Source: Lachnospiraceae bacterium (GTDB lineage Bacteria; Bacillota; Clostridia; Lachnospirales; Lachnospiraceae). Taken from it: 5,137 nt of DNA. Position 1 is the stretch's first letter. Each line of letters starts with the position of its first letter. The position numbers and the translations under genes were made by a program. The stretch covers positions 1-5,137 of the forward strand of contig JAEDOO010000126.1 of NCBI GenBank assembly GCA_016301965.1, written 5' to 3'. Below the pieces are notes generated by a model, which was not told where the DNA came from, did no database searches, and saw only the letters and a program-made list of their open reading frames with translations. Positions 1 to 5,137 of the stretch are shown here, one piece after another.

Positions 1-1790
1 GAAAACAGCACTTCCGCCCCTTTCACAGCTGTGTAGTTTTTCACCAGTTCCTGCAGCATCTTCGTAATTCCTTGCAAAAAAATCTCCGGCTCCCGTTCTC
101 CTCGTTCAACTTCTTTTAACTGGTATTCCCACTCTGCCGTAAGGAGCGGAGACTGTAGCTCCTCCGGAAGTACCGTAATCAGGGAAACTGCCGTATTGGT
201 TGGAATCAGATGCGTGGTTTTTTTCGTCTTCTTTCTTTCCAAAAATCCGGCAGATACCAGTTTTTCCAAAATAGCAGCACGGGTAGCCGGTGTCCCCAGG
301 CCTTTACGCTCCGCATCCTCCGGCATATCTTTCTCACCAGCACTTTCCATGGCTGCCAGCAGGCTGTCCTCTGTAAAACGGCCTGGCGGTGATGTTTTTC
401 CTTCATGCATTGCAGCTGAAGTAACAGGAATTGATGTACCCTCTGTGAGATCCGGAAAACTCTGATTATCTCTTTCTTTTTCCGCCTTTTCCGAATTTTT
501 CAAAGAAACACGATATCTGGCATCAAGGATTTTCCATCCCGGGGCTTTGGTCTCCTTCCCTTTTGCCGTAAAAGTCTGTCCGGCGCATTCCATTGTCACA
601 ATTGTTTCTGCATACTCATATGGATCACCGACCGCACATAAGAACCTCAAGGAAATAAGTTCCAGAATAGACCTTTCTCCCAGGGGAAGATCTTCTGGCT
701 GTTTCTCTCCTATATTCTTTGTCGGTATAATCGCATGGTGGTCAGTCACTTTCTTATCATTGATCACCTGTGCCATTTTGGGTACTATGGGTAAACCCAA
801 AGCAAAAGGCATGGCATCAGCTGTTATCTTTACCAGTTCCGACAGGCCCTCCGCCATGTCATAAGTCAGGTACCGGCTGTCTGTTCTTGGGTAGGTACAC
901 AGCTTTTTCTCATAAAGGCTCTGCAGATAGTCCAGCGTCTGCTGGGCTGTGTAGCCTAACGTCCGGTTCGCTTCTCTCTGTAAAGTCGTAAGATCATACA
1001 AGGCAGGAGGTTTTTCCACCTTTATTTTTTTCTCTGTCTTTTGGATTATGGCAGCTGCACCGCTGCAGCGCTCCATAAGTTTCTGTGCTTCCTCTTTCTC
1101 CTTCATCTTCACACTGGTCACAGAATAATCCCCCATATCCAATATCACCGTATAAAATGGTTCTGGCCGGAATGCATCTATCTCTGCTTCCCTTTTTACC
1201 ACCATGGCCAAAGTAGGTGACATCACACGTCCTATATTTAACTTTTTCCGGTACAGTACGGAAAAAAGCCTTGTAGCATTGATACCCACCAGCCAGTCTG
1301 CCTTATTCCTGCACTGCGCCGCATAGTGCAGGCCATCATAATCACTTCCTAGATGCAGGTTTGCAAAACCCTTTCTGATTGCTTCATCCTCCATGGAAGA
1401 AAGCCACAACCGTTTCATAGGTTTCCTGCACCCGGACATCTGATAAACACCTCTAAAAATCGCTTCCCCTTCCCTTCCGGCATCACATGCATTGATCACT
1501 GCCGAGATATCAGAGGCATTCATCAGTCTCTTTAAAATATCAAACTGTTTTTTCTTATCAGGGTCAACGAAATACTGCCATTTTTCCGGGATGATCGGTA
1601 AATCATCATATTTCCATTTTACATATCTGGCATCATATGTTTCTGCATTGGCAAGACCGATTAAATGGCCGATACACCAGCTTACCCGATACCCATTCCC
1701 TTCCAGATATCCGTCTTTCCTTCCATCTGCCCCGATCACAGCAGCAATACTCTGGGCCACTGACGGTTTTTCAGCAATTACTAATTCCAT
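1..1790 (-). CDS. topB: DNA topoisomerase III (type IA), 3' end cut by window edge
   Basis: This is a type IA topoisomerase of the TopB class, which cuts one DNA strand through a 5'-phosphotyrosine link, passes the other strand and reseals. About 596 codons are open from an ATG at 1790-1788 to the left edge with no stop. Visible motifs are: N-terminal AEKPSVA with the Toprim glutamate E7; the Toprim acidic motif CDAGREGE with D103 and E107; IGRVMSPT around R188; the active-site motif YPRTDSR with catalytic Y300; DHHAIIPT at 350-357; and KGLGTPATR at 496-504. Bacterial TopB proteins are usually about 650-730 residues, so roughly the last 100 are missing, and any C-terminal zinc-finger region cannot be judged. 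The start is supported by GAAAGGAG seven bases upstream and by the tight match of residue 2 onward to the family N-terminus. A chromosomal topB is possible, but the neighbours (DUF5688 and SpaA-like genes) suggest the copy carried by conjugative elements, where it is thought to act on transfer or replication intermediates. Confidence 0.96.
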   Translation of the reverse strand, partial: MELVIAEKPSVAQSIAAVIGADGRKDGYLEGNGYRVSWCIGHLIGLANAETYDARYVKWKYDDLPIIPEKWQYFVDPDKKKQFDILKRLMNASDISAVINACDAGREGEAIFRGVYQMSGCRKPMKRLWLSSMEDEAIRKGFANLHLGSDYDGLHYAAQCRNKADWLVGINATRLFSVLYRKKLNIGRVMSPTLAMVVKREAEIDAFRPEPFYTVILDMGDYSVTSVKMKEKEEAQKLMERCSGAAAIIQKTEKKIKVEKPPALYDLTTLQREANRTLGYTAQQTLDYLQSLYEKKLCTYPRTDSRYLTYDMAEGLSELVKITADAMPFALGLPIVPKMAQVINDKKVTDHHAIIPTKNIGEKQPEDLPLGERSILELISLRFLCAVGDPYEYAETIVTMECAGQTFTAKGKETKAPGWKILDARYRVSLKNSEKAEKERDNQSFPDLTEGTSIPVTSAAMHEGKTSPPGRFTEDSLLAAMESAGEKDMPEDAERKGLGTPATRAAILEKLVSAGFLERKKTKKTTHLIPTNTAVSLITVLPEELQSPLLTAEWEYQLKEVERGEREPEIFLQGITKMLQELVKNYTAVKGAEVLF

Positions 1791-1797
1791 TCTGCGT

Positions 1798-1805
1798 CTC
1801 CTTTC
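1798..1805 (-). promoter_or_regulatory. Ribosome binding site of topB
   Basis: The minus strand reads GAAAGGAG, followed by seven bases and then the ATG at 1790. This is good complementarity to the 16S rRNA 3' end and fixes the topB start. Confidence 0.85.
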
Positions 1806-1812
1806 ACCAAAG

Positions 1813-1836
1813 AAGGCAGCCGTTTCCGACCGCCTT
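1813..1836 (-). other. Intercistronic hairpin with GAAA tetraloop, before topB
   Basis: On the minus strand AAGGCGGTCG pairs with CGGCTGCCTT around a GAAA loop. That gives ten pairs, two of them G-U, closed by a GNRA-type tetraloop. It fills most of the 58-base gap between the DUF5688-like stop codon and topB and ends seven bases before the topB ribosome binding site. The following bases (CTTTGGTG) are a poor U-tract, so a full intrinsic terminator is unlikely. An mRNA-stabilising or attenuating element that sets topB output relative to the upstream gene is more plausible. Pairing is seen in the sequence; function is inferred. Confidence 0.6.
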
Positions 1837-1848
1837 TCTCGTTACTGA

Positions 1849-2979
1849 TTACATTGCAAGTTCAGGAGTTAATTTCGTTCTCTGTCCAGAATTCCTCTCA
1901 GCAGTTTTGCTTTGTTCTTTCTTTTCTGCCAGAAGCCCCAAAACACTTTTGGGATCTGAAACCCTTTCAGCAGATTTTTCTTTTTCCATCCGCTCCTGTC
2001 TGGCCTGTGCATTTTCCAGAATACAGGCCTCCCTGTCGTAATACTGGACTTTATCCGACAACAGATCCTCCTGTGAGACTTCCGTTTCATTCACCGACCT
2101 TACCATCTCCTGAAGCACAGAAAGCTCCATCTGTGCAGATACCGGTACAAGCAGTGTTTCGTGGATTGAAGAAGGAAGAACATAGAAATCACTTCCTATA
2201 GCCTTCCCAACAGATTTCATTAATTCTTCATTCACAACCAACGAAGCACCGTTCATCCTGTCCTGATTGGTGAGGCAATACATAGGTACCTCCTGCATCT
2301 GGAATTCTGCCGTATTTTCAGTTTGGACATTCATTCCCAGATCAGCTGTCTCCTGTTCGTCCAATAAATTCCTAGGTTCTTCTCCAAATAACAGGCTTGT
2401 CATCATATCATCTATTTTACTCAGTATCGGCTTGCGTCCCATATCCGCATCCGCTGCCAATGCATCAGCATGCAGCTGCTCTATTGGGATATCCCATTCC
2501 GCAAATATCTGTGGAGTTACTGCAGCTCCCCCAATCTCTTCCTCGTTTTCAAAAAGATTTATATAATATACCGCTGCAAAATCTCCCTGCATCGTGAAAA
2601 CTACATTTTTCAGGCGTTCTTCGTTTTTCTCCGGATCACAGAGACGGATCTGAAGTTTGTCTTTCACATAACCATAATCCATCAGAGAATCCACATCAAA
2701 TCCTAATTCCTGATCATTGTGTTCCACCCGTGCAGCTGCTACATTCTCCATAATCCCTTCCACAGATATCTGCCCGTTTTGGTATTCCTCATAGTAGCCA
2801 TCCAGATAAATGTTAGGGGACATCCTCTCTTCTTCTTTCCTGATCAAAACCCCGGTCAAAATGAGATCGTTATTCTTTGCCTTAGTTATTAAATCCACCT
2901 GCGCTCCCTGATAATCCGCAGGTAAATAGTCCCTGATATTTTCTTTCACATAATCAAAAAACTCATTTCTGTCCATCAT
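1849..2979 (-). CDS. DUF5688-like protein of unknown function
   Basis: This encodes a 376-residue soluble acidic protein with no signal peptide or membrane segment, so it is probably cytoplasmic. I recognise it from memory as resembling DUF5688 proteins, which are frequent in Clostridia and their mobile elements; no biochemical role is known to me. The N-terminal part (about 3-90) contains FFDYVKENI, a segment reading LTGVLIRKE, and NIYLDGYYEEYQNG. The later conserved-looking block (about 231-325) has MYCLTNQDRMNGA, GSDFYVLPSSIHE at 263-275 and YYDREACILENA. The tail from about 325 is rich in Lys, Glu, Gln and Arg and probably disordered or helical. Two Met codons stand in tandem (2979 and 2976); the first has seven-base spacing from a strong AAGGAGGA and is preferred. 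The start lies inside the end of the preceding 53-codon gene, which points to translational coupling, and topB follows after 58 bases. The reading frame is sure; the family name less so. Confidence 0.85.
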   Translation of the reverse strand: MMDRNEFFDYVKENIRDYLPADYQGAQVDLITKAKNNDLILTGVLIRKEEERMSPNIYLDGYYEEYQNGQISVEGIMENVAAARVEHNDQELGFDVDSLMDYGYVKDKLQIRLCDPEKNEERLKNVVFTMQGDFAAVYYINLFENEEEIGGAAVTPQIFAEWDIPIEQLHADALAADADMGRKPILSKIDDMMTSLLFGEEPRNLLDEQETADLGMNVQTENTAEFQMQEVPMYCLTNQDRMNGASLVVNEELMKSVGKAIGSDFYVLPSSIHETLLVPVSAQMELSVLQEMVRSVNETEVSQEDLLSDKVQYYDREACILENAQARQERMEKEKSAERVSDPKSVLGLLAEKKEQSKTAERNSGQRTKLTPELAM

Positions 2980-3124
2980 AGGTCATTCCTCCTTCTTTCT
3001 TCTGTTCTGCTAATCTCTGATAAGCCTGCATGCGCACGAAGTATCCTTTCCCACTTTTTGCCTTTTGCTGTTCTAAGGTCACTCCATCAGCAAAAATGTC
3101 TGTCTTCCTATTCGGGTTTCTCAT
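2963..3124 (-). CDS. Small protein of unknown function, 53 aa
   Basis: An ATG at 3124-3122 opens a 53-codon frame ending in TGA at 2965-2963. The protein starts MRNPNRKTDIFADG and ends MTYDGQK. It is basic and hydrophilic, rich in Lys, Gln and Arg, with no signal peptide, membrane segment or Cys-based metal site. The stretch from about residue 17 to 44 looks helical. The gene is supported by a consensus AAGGAGGA exactly seven bases before the start, and by its 17-base overlap with the DUF5688-like gene, whose ribosome binding site is embedded in it. I do not recognise a family. It could be a true small protein of the element, or a leader peptide whose translation feeds ribosomes into the DUF5688-like gene. 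It is the first gene after the terminator-like hairpin, so it may open a new transcription unit. Confidence 0.78.
   Translation of the reverse strand: MRNPNRKTDIFADGVTLEQQKAKSGKGYFVRMQAYQRLAEQKKEGGMTYDGQK
2987..2994 (-). promoter_or_regulatory. Ribosome binding site of the DUF5688-like gene
   Basis: The minus strand reads AAGGAGGA, seven bases before the ATG at 2979. The site lies inside the coding sequence of the 53-codon gene, where it encodes its Lys-Glu-Gly-Gly stretch, so ribosomes finishing the small gene pass directly over it. Confidence 0.88.
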
Positions 3125-3131
3125 GTTCGTA

Positions 3132-3139
3132 TCCTCCTT
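3132..3139 (-). promoter_or_regulatory. Ribosome binding site of the 53-aa gene
   Basis: The minus strand reads AAGGAGGA with seven bases to the ATG at 3124. This is as strong as the sites of the larger genes here and is the main evidence that the short frame is translated. Confidence 0.85.
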
Positions 3140-3156
3140 GATCTATGATTTCTTTC

Positions 3157-3195
3157 AAAACTATAAAAGGATGCCATTACAGCATCCCTTTATAG
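3157..3195 (-). terminator. Rho-independent terminator after the SpaA-like gene
   Basis: On the minus strand CTATAAAGGGATGC (3195-3182) pairs with GCATCCTTTTATAG (3174-3161) around the seven-base loop TGTAATG. All 14 positions pair, one as G-U. The GC-rich core GGGATGC/GCATCC is followed by TTTTATAGTTTT, a T-rich tail typical of intrinsic termination. The stem begins 10 bases after the surface-protein stop codon. On the plus strand the stem is followed by GAATTAATG, without a T-tract, so it should act on minus-strand transcripts. It separates the surface-protein gene from the downstream three-gene set, fully or as a partial attenuator. Confidence 0.82.
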
Positions 3196-3204
3196 GAATT
3201 AATG

Positions 3205-3210
3205 ATTATA
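3205..3210 (-). promoter_or_regulatory. Possible -10 box overlapping the SpaA-like stop codon
   Basis: The minus strand reads a perfect TATAAT that contains the TAA stop of the surface-protein gene. A start point about seven bases on would fall at the 5' edge of the hairpin at 3195-3161. The region 16-18 bases upstream (TTCTGAAA) has no good TTGACA match, so the call rests on the -10 hexamer and on the need for a promoter after the terminator. Confidence 0.3.
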
Positions 3211-5137
3211 CGTTTTTCTTTCTCTTTTTCAGAAGAACCGCAATGCAGCACACTGCACCTGCCATCAGCGCAGCCAATGGAAGGATCGGTGTATTATCAC
3301 CTGTTTTTGGTGCATTTGTCGTTGTTGCCTCCTGATGATCCAGTACCTCCGGAAGAACCGGGGCTTCCTCATTTTCCAGGTTCATCTTCACTTCGATAAC
3401 CGGTGTCGTGTCATCTGCATAATGGAACACAATCTCATGTTTCGTATCATCCAGCTTATATCCATCCAGAGTTTTGGTCTCTACCAGATAATACTTGAAT
3501 TCTGCATCATATTTCCCATTTTTATATGAAGCGATCTCATAAAGGCTGCTCTCCGCATGACCGGCAGAATCTGTCTTCAATGTTTCAAGGACTTTGTCTT
3601 TGCTGTCACGGATTTCAAACTCAACACCTTTTAGCGGTTTTCCGGTCTCCTTATCGGTCTTATTCAGGATAATCTTCCCTTTGGCAGTGTCATCCTTCAT
3701 CTGTACTGTCTGAATTTCCCCGGAATCCACTATCTGGAAAACAACATCTTCTGTCAGCACATACCCTTTCGGGGCACGTTCCTCACGCAGCTTATACTGG
3801 CCAACTGGCAGCTTCTCTACATAATGGGGTTCTGTTCCGGATGTCCAGCTTTCCACCACCTGATCATTCTCATCAAGAATCATCAGCTTTGCGCCTGGAA
3901 TTTCTTCGGTCCCGGTAATATCTGTCTTGCTGATCTTTACTTTCGTAACGTCATCCCGCATCGTGTGTTTCTGTATGTCAGCTGTGTTCTCGATTACAAA
4001 ATCAATACTTTCTGCCGTCACATAGCCATCCGCCGGTTTTGTTTCTATCAGGGCATAAGATTTTCCAACAGTCAGCTCTTTGATGACATGAGGCTCATTG
4101 CCGGATACCCATTCATCCACAAGATCACCGTTTACATCAATGACCCGAAGATGGGCTCCCGGAAGTTCCTTGCTGGTCGTAAGATCTGCTTTTGTCAGTT
4201 CCACTGTCGTAGGCTCATTCTCAAAAACGAAATCATAGGAAACACTCTCTTCCAAAGCACCCTGGTATTCAAAAGTGAATTCCTGTTTCTCATCTGTCGT
4301 TACAAATCCGTCCGGTGCGGCCAGTTCCTGAATATAATATTTTCCATCAACCGGAAGATCTGCCGTAAAGGTAATTTCTCCCTTATCATCCGTAACCCTG
4401 CGTTCAATCATCGTATCCGCCGTGACTAATACTGTCCCGCTAGCAGCTTTGATATCTTCTGCTGTAAACAGGCCGAAAACACCGCCTTTCAGAACACGTT
4501 CACTGCCTTTTTCTTTCTTCAATACATGGATCATCGCTTTCTGACGCGCATTCTGCCATGCCTCGCTGTAGGTCACAATCGGAGTATCCTGGTCGCGGTA
4601 ACTCAAATCTACATAGCGCGGTTCCCCGTCCAGCACATATCCATGAGCCGTTTTTACTTCTTTTACATAGTATTTTCCTACCGGAAGATCTCCCGCCTGT
4701 GCAATTCCATTGGTGTCCGTTGTGATCGTTGCTACCAGTTCATCTGCTTTATAGTAATCCTCACTGACACCATCAGCTGCTTTAATGTCTTCAGCAGAGT
4801 ACACTTCAAATGTCACCTCTGTCAGACTGCCGGACACATATTCAAACAGATGCTCCAGAGTTCCTTTGGCATTGTCCAGCATCGTTACTTTATCAAGGAA
4901 TTCACCCTCTTTGTTGATAATCAATAACGCTGTCGGCACATCGTCTTTCATTTCCACCTTCTGCATTTCTGTGGTATCCGCAACGGTAAATTCCACCTCT
5001 TCCGCTTTCAGGTAGCCATACGGGGCAAATTCTTCCCGTAAAATGTAAGTCTCACCCACATGCAGCCGTTTGATCACATGCGGTTCCTCCTTTACAGAAG
5101 TCCAGGTATCCACGATATTCTTATCCTTATCAAGCAC
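3206..5137 (-). CDS. SpaA/Cna-B-type wall-anchored surface protein, C-terminal 643 aa
   Basis: This is the C-terminal part of a long cell-surface protein; the frame is open to the right edge, so the true start is outside, and the GTG at 5137 is simply an internal Val codon. It consists of consecutive Cna-B/SpaA-like Ig-fold domains, at about residues 1-66 (partial), 67-200, 201-311, 312-396, 397-483 and 484-592 of the fragment. Typical marks are the PVGKYYVKE, LREERAPKGY and ELAAPDGF strands carrying the likely catalytic Glu (for example E160, E271, E365, E452, E553), and early Lys residues (K316, K404, K493) that may form Lys-Asn or Lys-Asp isopeptide bonds. A Thr-rich linker leads to the sorting signal NAPKTGD (608-614), a hydrophobic segment (about 617-636) and the tail KKRKKNV. 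A sortase should therefore anchor it to peptidoglycan. Such proteins act as adhesins or pilin-like stalks. Beside topB in a probable conjugative element, a role in host or mating-pair contact is an inference. No ligand can be read from this part. Confidence 0.93.
   Translation of the reverse strand: MLDKDKNIVDTWTSVKEEPHVIKRLHVGETYILREEFAPYGYLKAEEVEFTVADTTEMQKVEMKDDVPTALLIINKEGEFLDKVTMLDNAKGTLEHLFEYVSGSLTEVTFEVYSAEDIKAADGVSEDYYKADELVATITTDTNGIAQAGDLPVGKYYVKEVKTAHGYVLDGEPRYVDLSYRDQDTPIVTYSEAWQNARQKAMIHVLKKEKGSERVLKGGVFGLFTAEDIKAASGTVLVTADTMIERRVTDDKGEITFTADLPVDGKYYIQELAAPDGFVTTDEKQEFTFEYQGALEESVSYDFVFENEPTTVELTKADLTTSKELPGAHLRVIDVNGDLVDEWVSGNEPHVIKELTVGKSYALIETKPADGYVTAESIDFVIENTADIQKHTMRDDVTKVKISKTDITGTEEIPGAKLMILDENDQVVESWTSGTEPHYVEKLPVGQYKLREERAPKGYVLTEDVVFQIVDSGEIQTVQMKDDTAKGKIILNKTDKETGKPLKGVEFEIRDSKDKVLETLKTDSAGHAESSLYEIASYKNGKYDAEFKYYLVETKTLDGYKLDDTKHEIVFHYADDTTPVIEVKMNLENEEAPVLPEVLDHQEATTTNAPKTGDNTPILPLAALMAGAVCCIAVLLKKRKKNV
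3238..3316 (-). other. Cell-wall sorting signal (NAPKTGD variant, membrane segment)
   Basis: The C-terminus has the three usual parts of a sortase substrate: a five-residue motif within NAPKTGD (codons 3316-3296), about 20 hydrophobic residues starting near PILPLAAL, and a Lys/Arg-rich tail that continues to the stop codon. The motif has Ala where classical LPXTG has Leu just before Pro. Sortase would be expected to cleave between T612 and G613 of the fragment. Confidence 0.88.
3689..3949 (-). repeat. Cna-B repeat type A, copy 3
   Basis: Residues 397-483 of the fragment, 87 residues. It starts VTKVKISKTDI, contains IPGAKLMILD, EPHYVEKLPVG and ERAPKGYVLTED, and ends MKDD, in register with copies 1 and 2. 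The domain after it (484-592) is of a different subtype with a longer strand insertion and ends in an Asn-rich stretch. Confidence 0.85.
3950..4204 (-). repeat. Cna-B repeat type A, copy 2
   Basis: Residues 312-396 of the fragment, 85 residues. It starts VELTKADL, contains LPGAHLRVID, the EPHVIKELTVG block and ADGYVTAES, and ends MRDD. It is directly followed by copy 3 with no linker. The copies are alike in protein but clearly diverged, so this is old domain duplication rather than a recent DNA repeat. Confidence 0.85.
4205..4939 (-). repeat. Pair of Cna-B domains of a second subtype (type B)
   Basis: Residues 67-200 and 201-311 of the fragment form two longer domains. Both share the block (S/T)AEDIKAA (about 114-121 and 225-232), a TD-(T/D)-x-G turn, an LPV-x-G/K-YY strand with a conserved Glu, and a GYV or GFV segment. 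The second ends FENEPTT, the usual Asn-containing last strand of isopeptide-forming Cna-B domains. The first carries an extra N-terminal stretch, about 80-105, without a clear counterpart in the second. Confidence 0.7.
4940..5137 (-). repeat. Cna-B repeat type A, copy 1 (partial)
   Basis: Residues 1-66 of the fragment. This copy shares with the copies at 3950-4204 and 3689-3949 the pattern D-x-W-x-S, then EPH-(V/Y)-(I/V), VG-x-x-Y, (A)P-x-GY and an ending M-(K/R)-DD. Its first strand lies beyond the window edge. It is separated from the other two type A copies by two domains of another subtype. Confidence 0.8.

Noticed and set aside
196..991. Plus-strand frames of 73-105 codons and a minus-strand frame of 66 codons.
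   Set aside because: All lie within topB, whose motifs at Y300, DHHAIIPT and KGLGTPATR cover this region in another frame.
1482..1490. The Toprim motif of TopB reads DAGREGE, with Gly where many type IA enzymes have the second Asp (DxDxE).
   Set aside because: From memory, DAGREGE is common among TopB proteins of Gram-positive bacteria and mobile elements, so this is a family trait rather than an inactivating change.
1869..2090. A 73-codon minus-strand frame rich in Lys and Arg.
   Set aside because: It is an out-of-frame reading of the charged tail of the DUF5688-like gene, with no ribosome binding site of its own.
1492..2201. Several overlapping plus-strand open frames of 115-134 codons across the topB start and the DUF5688-like 3' end.
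   Set aside because: They are antisense to well-supported genes, overlap each other in different frames and show no family features.
3824..4429. A 201-codon open frame on the plus strand.
   Set aside because: It runs antisense to the Cna-B domains, its translation is rich in Cys, Phe, Ile and His without any domain pattern, and it has no convincing ribosome binding site. It is a by-product of the codon use of the real gene.
3689..5137. Possible CRISPR array or tandem DNA repeat, suggested by recurring phrases such as the EPH and GY blocks.
   Set aside because: The periodicity is at the protein domain level, 85 residues or more, with diverged codons. There are no short identical repeats with unique spacers.
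1..5137. tRNA, rRNA, att site, insertion sequence or riboswitch.
   Set aside because: Reading both strands by eye I found no tRNA-like cloverleaf, transposase motif, terminal inverted repeats or known riboswitch core; nearly all bases are coding.

Overview
The window looks like part of an integrative conjugative element (ICE) or related mobile island from a Gram-positive anaerobe of the Clostridia, most likely Lachnospiraceae-like. The support is a type IA topoisomerase of the TopB class, a DUF5688-type protein, and a large SpaA/Cna-B surface protein with a cell-wall sorting signal. All genes have strong AGGAGG-type ribosome binding sites with 7-base spacing, and GC content is moderate by eye. 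The taxonomic and ICE assignments are inferences. No integrase, relaxase or att site lies in this window.

All four protein genes lie on the minus strand, so transcription reads from 5137 towards 1. (1) 5137-3206 is the C-terminal 643 residues of a multi-domain SpaA/Cna-B-like wall-anchored protein; its N-terminus lies beyond the right edge. (2) 3195-3157 is a strong stem-loop with a T-rich tail, a probable terminator just after the surface-protein stop codon. (3) 3124-2963 is a 53-codon small gene. (4) 2979-1849 is a DUF5688-like gene of 376 codons that overlaps the small gene by 17 bases and is probably translationally coupled to it. (5) 1836-1813 is a hairpin with a GAAA tetraloop in the 58-base gap before the next gene. 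(6) 1790-1 is a DNA topoisomerase III gene (topB) whose 3' end lies beyond the left edge. About 596 codons are present, including all the catalytic motifs.

In ICEs of Gram-positive bacteria, a wall-anchored surface protein could plausibly help cell-cell contact during conjugation, and a TopB enzyme processes DNA intermediates of transfer or replication. The small protein and the DUF5688 protein have no known function; their position makes them probable accessory genes of the element. The plus strand holds many open frames, but they are all antisense to these genes, and I see no evidence for a plus-strand gene.
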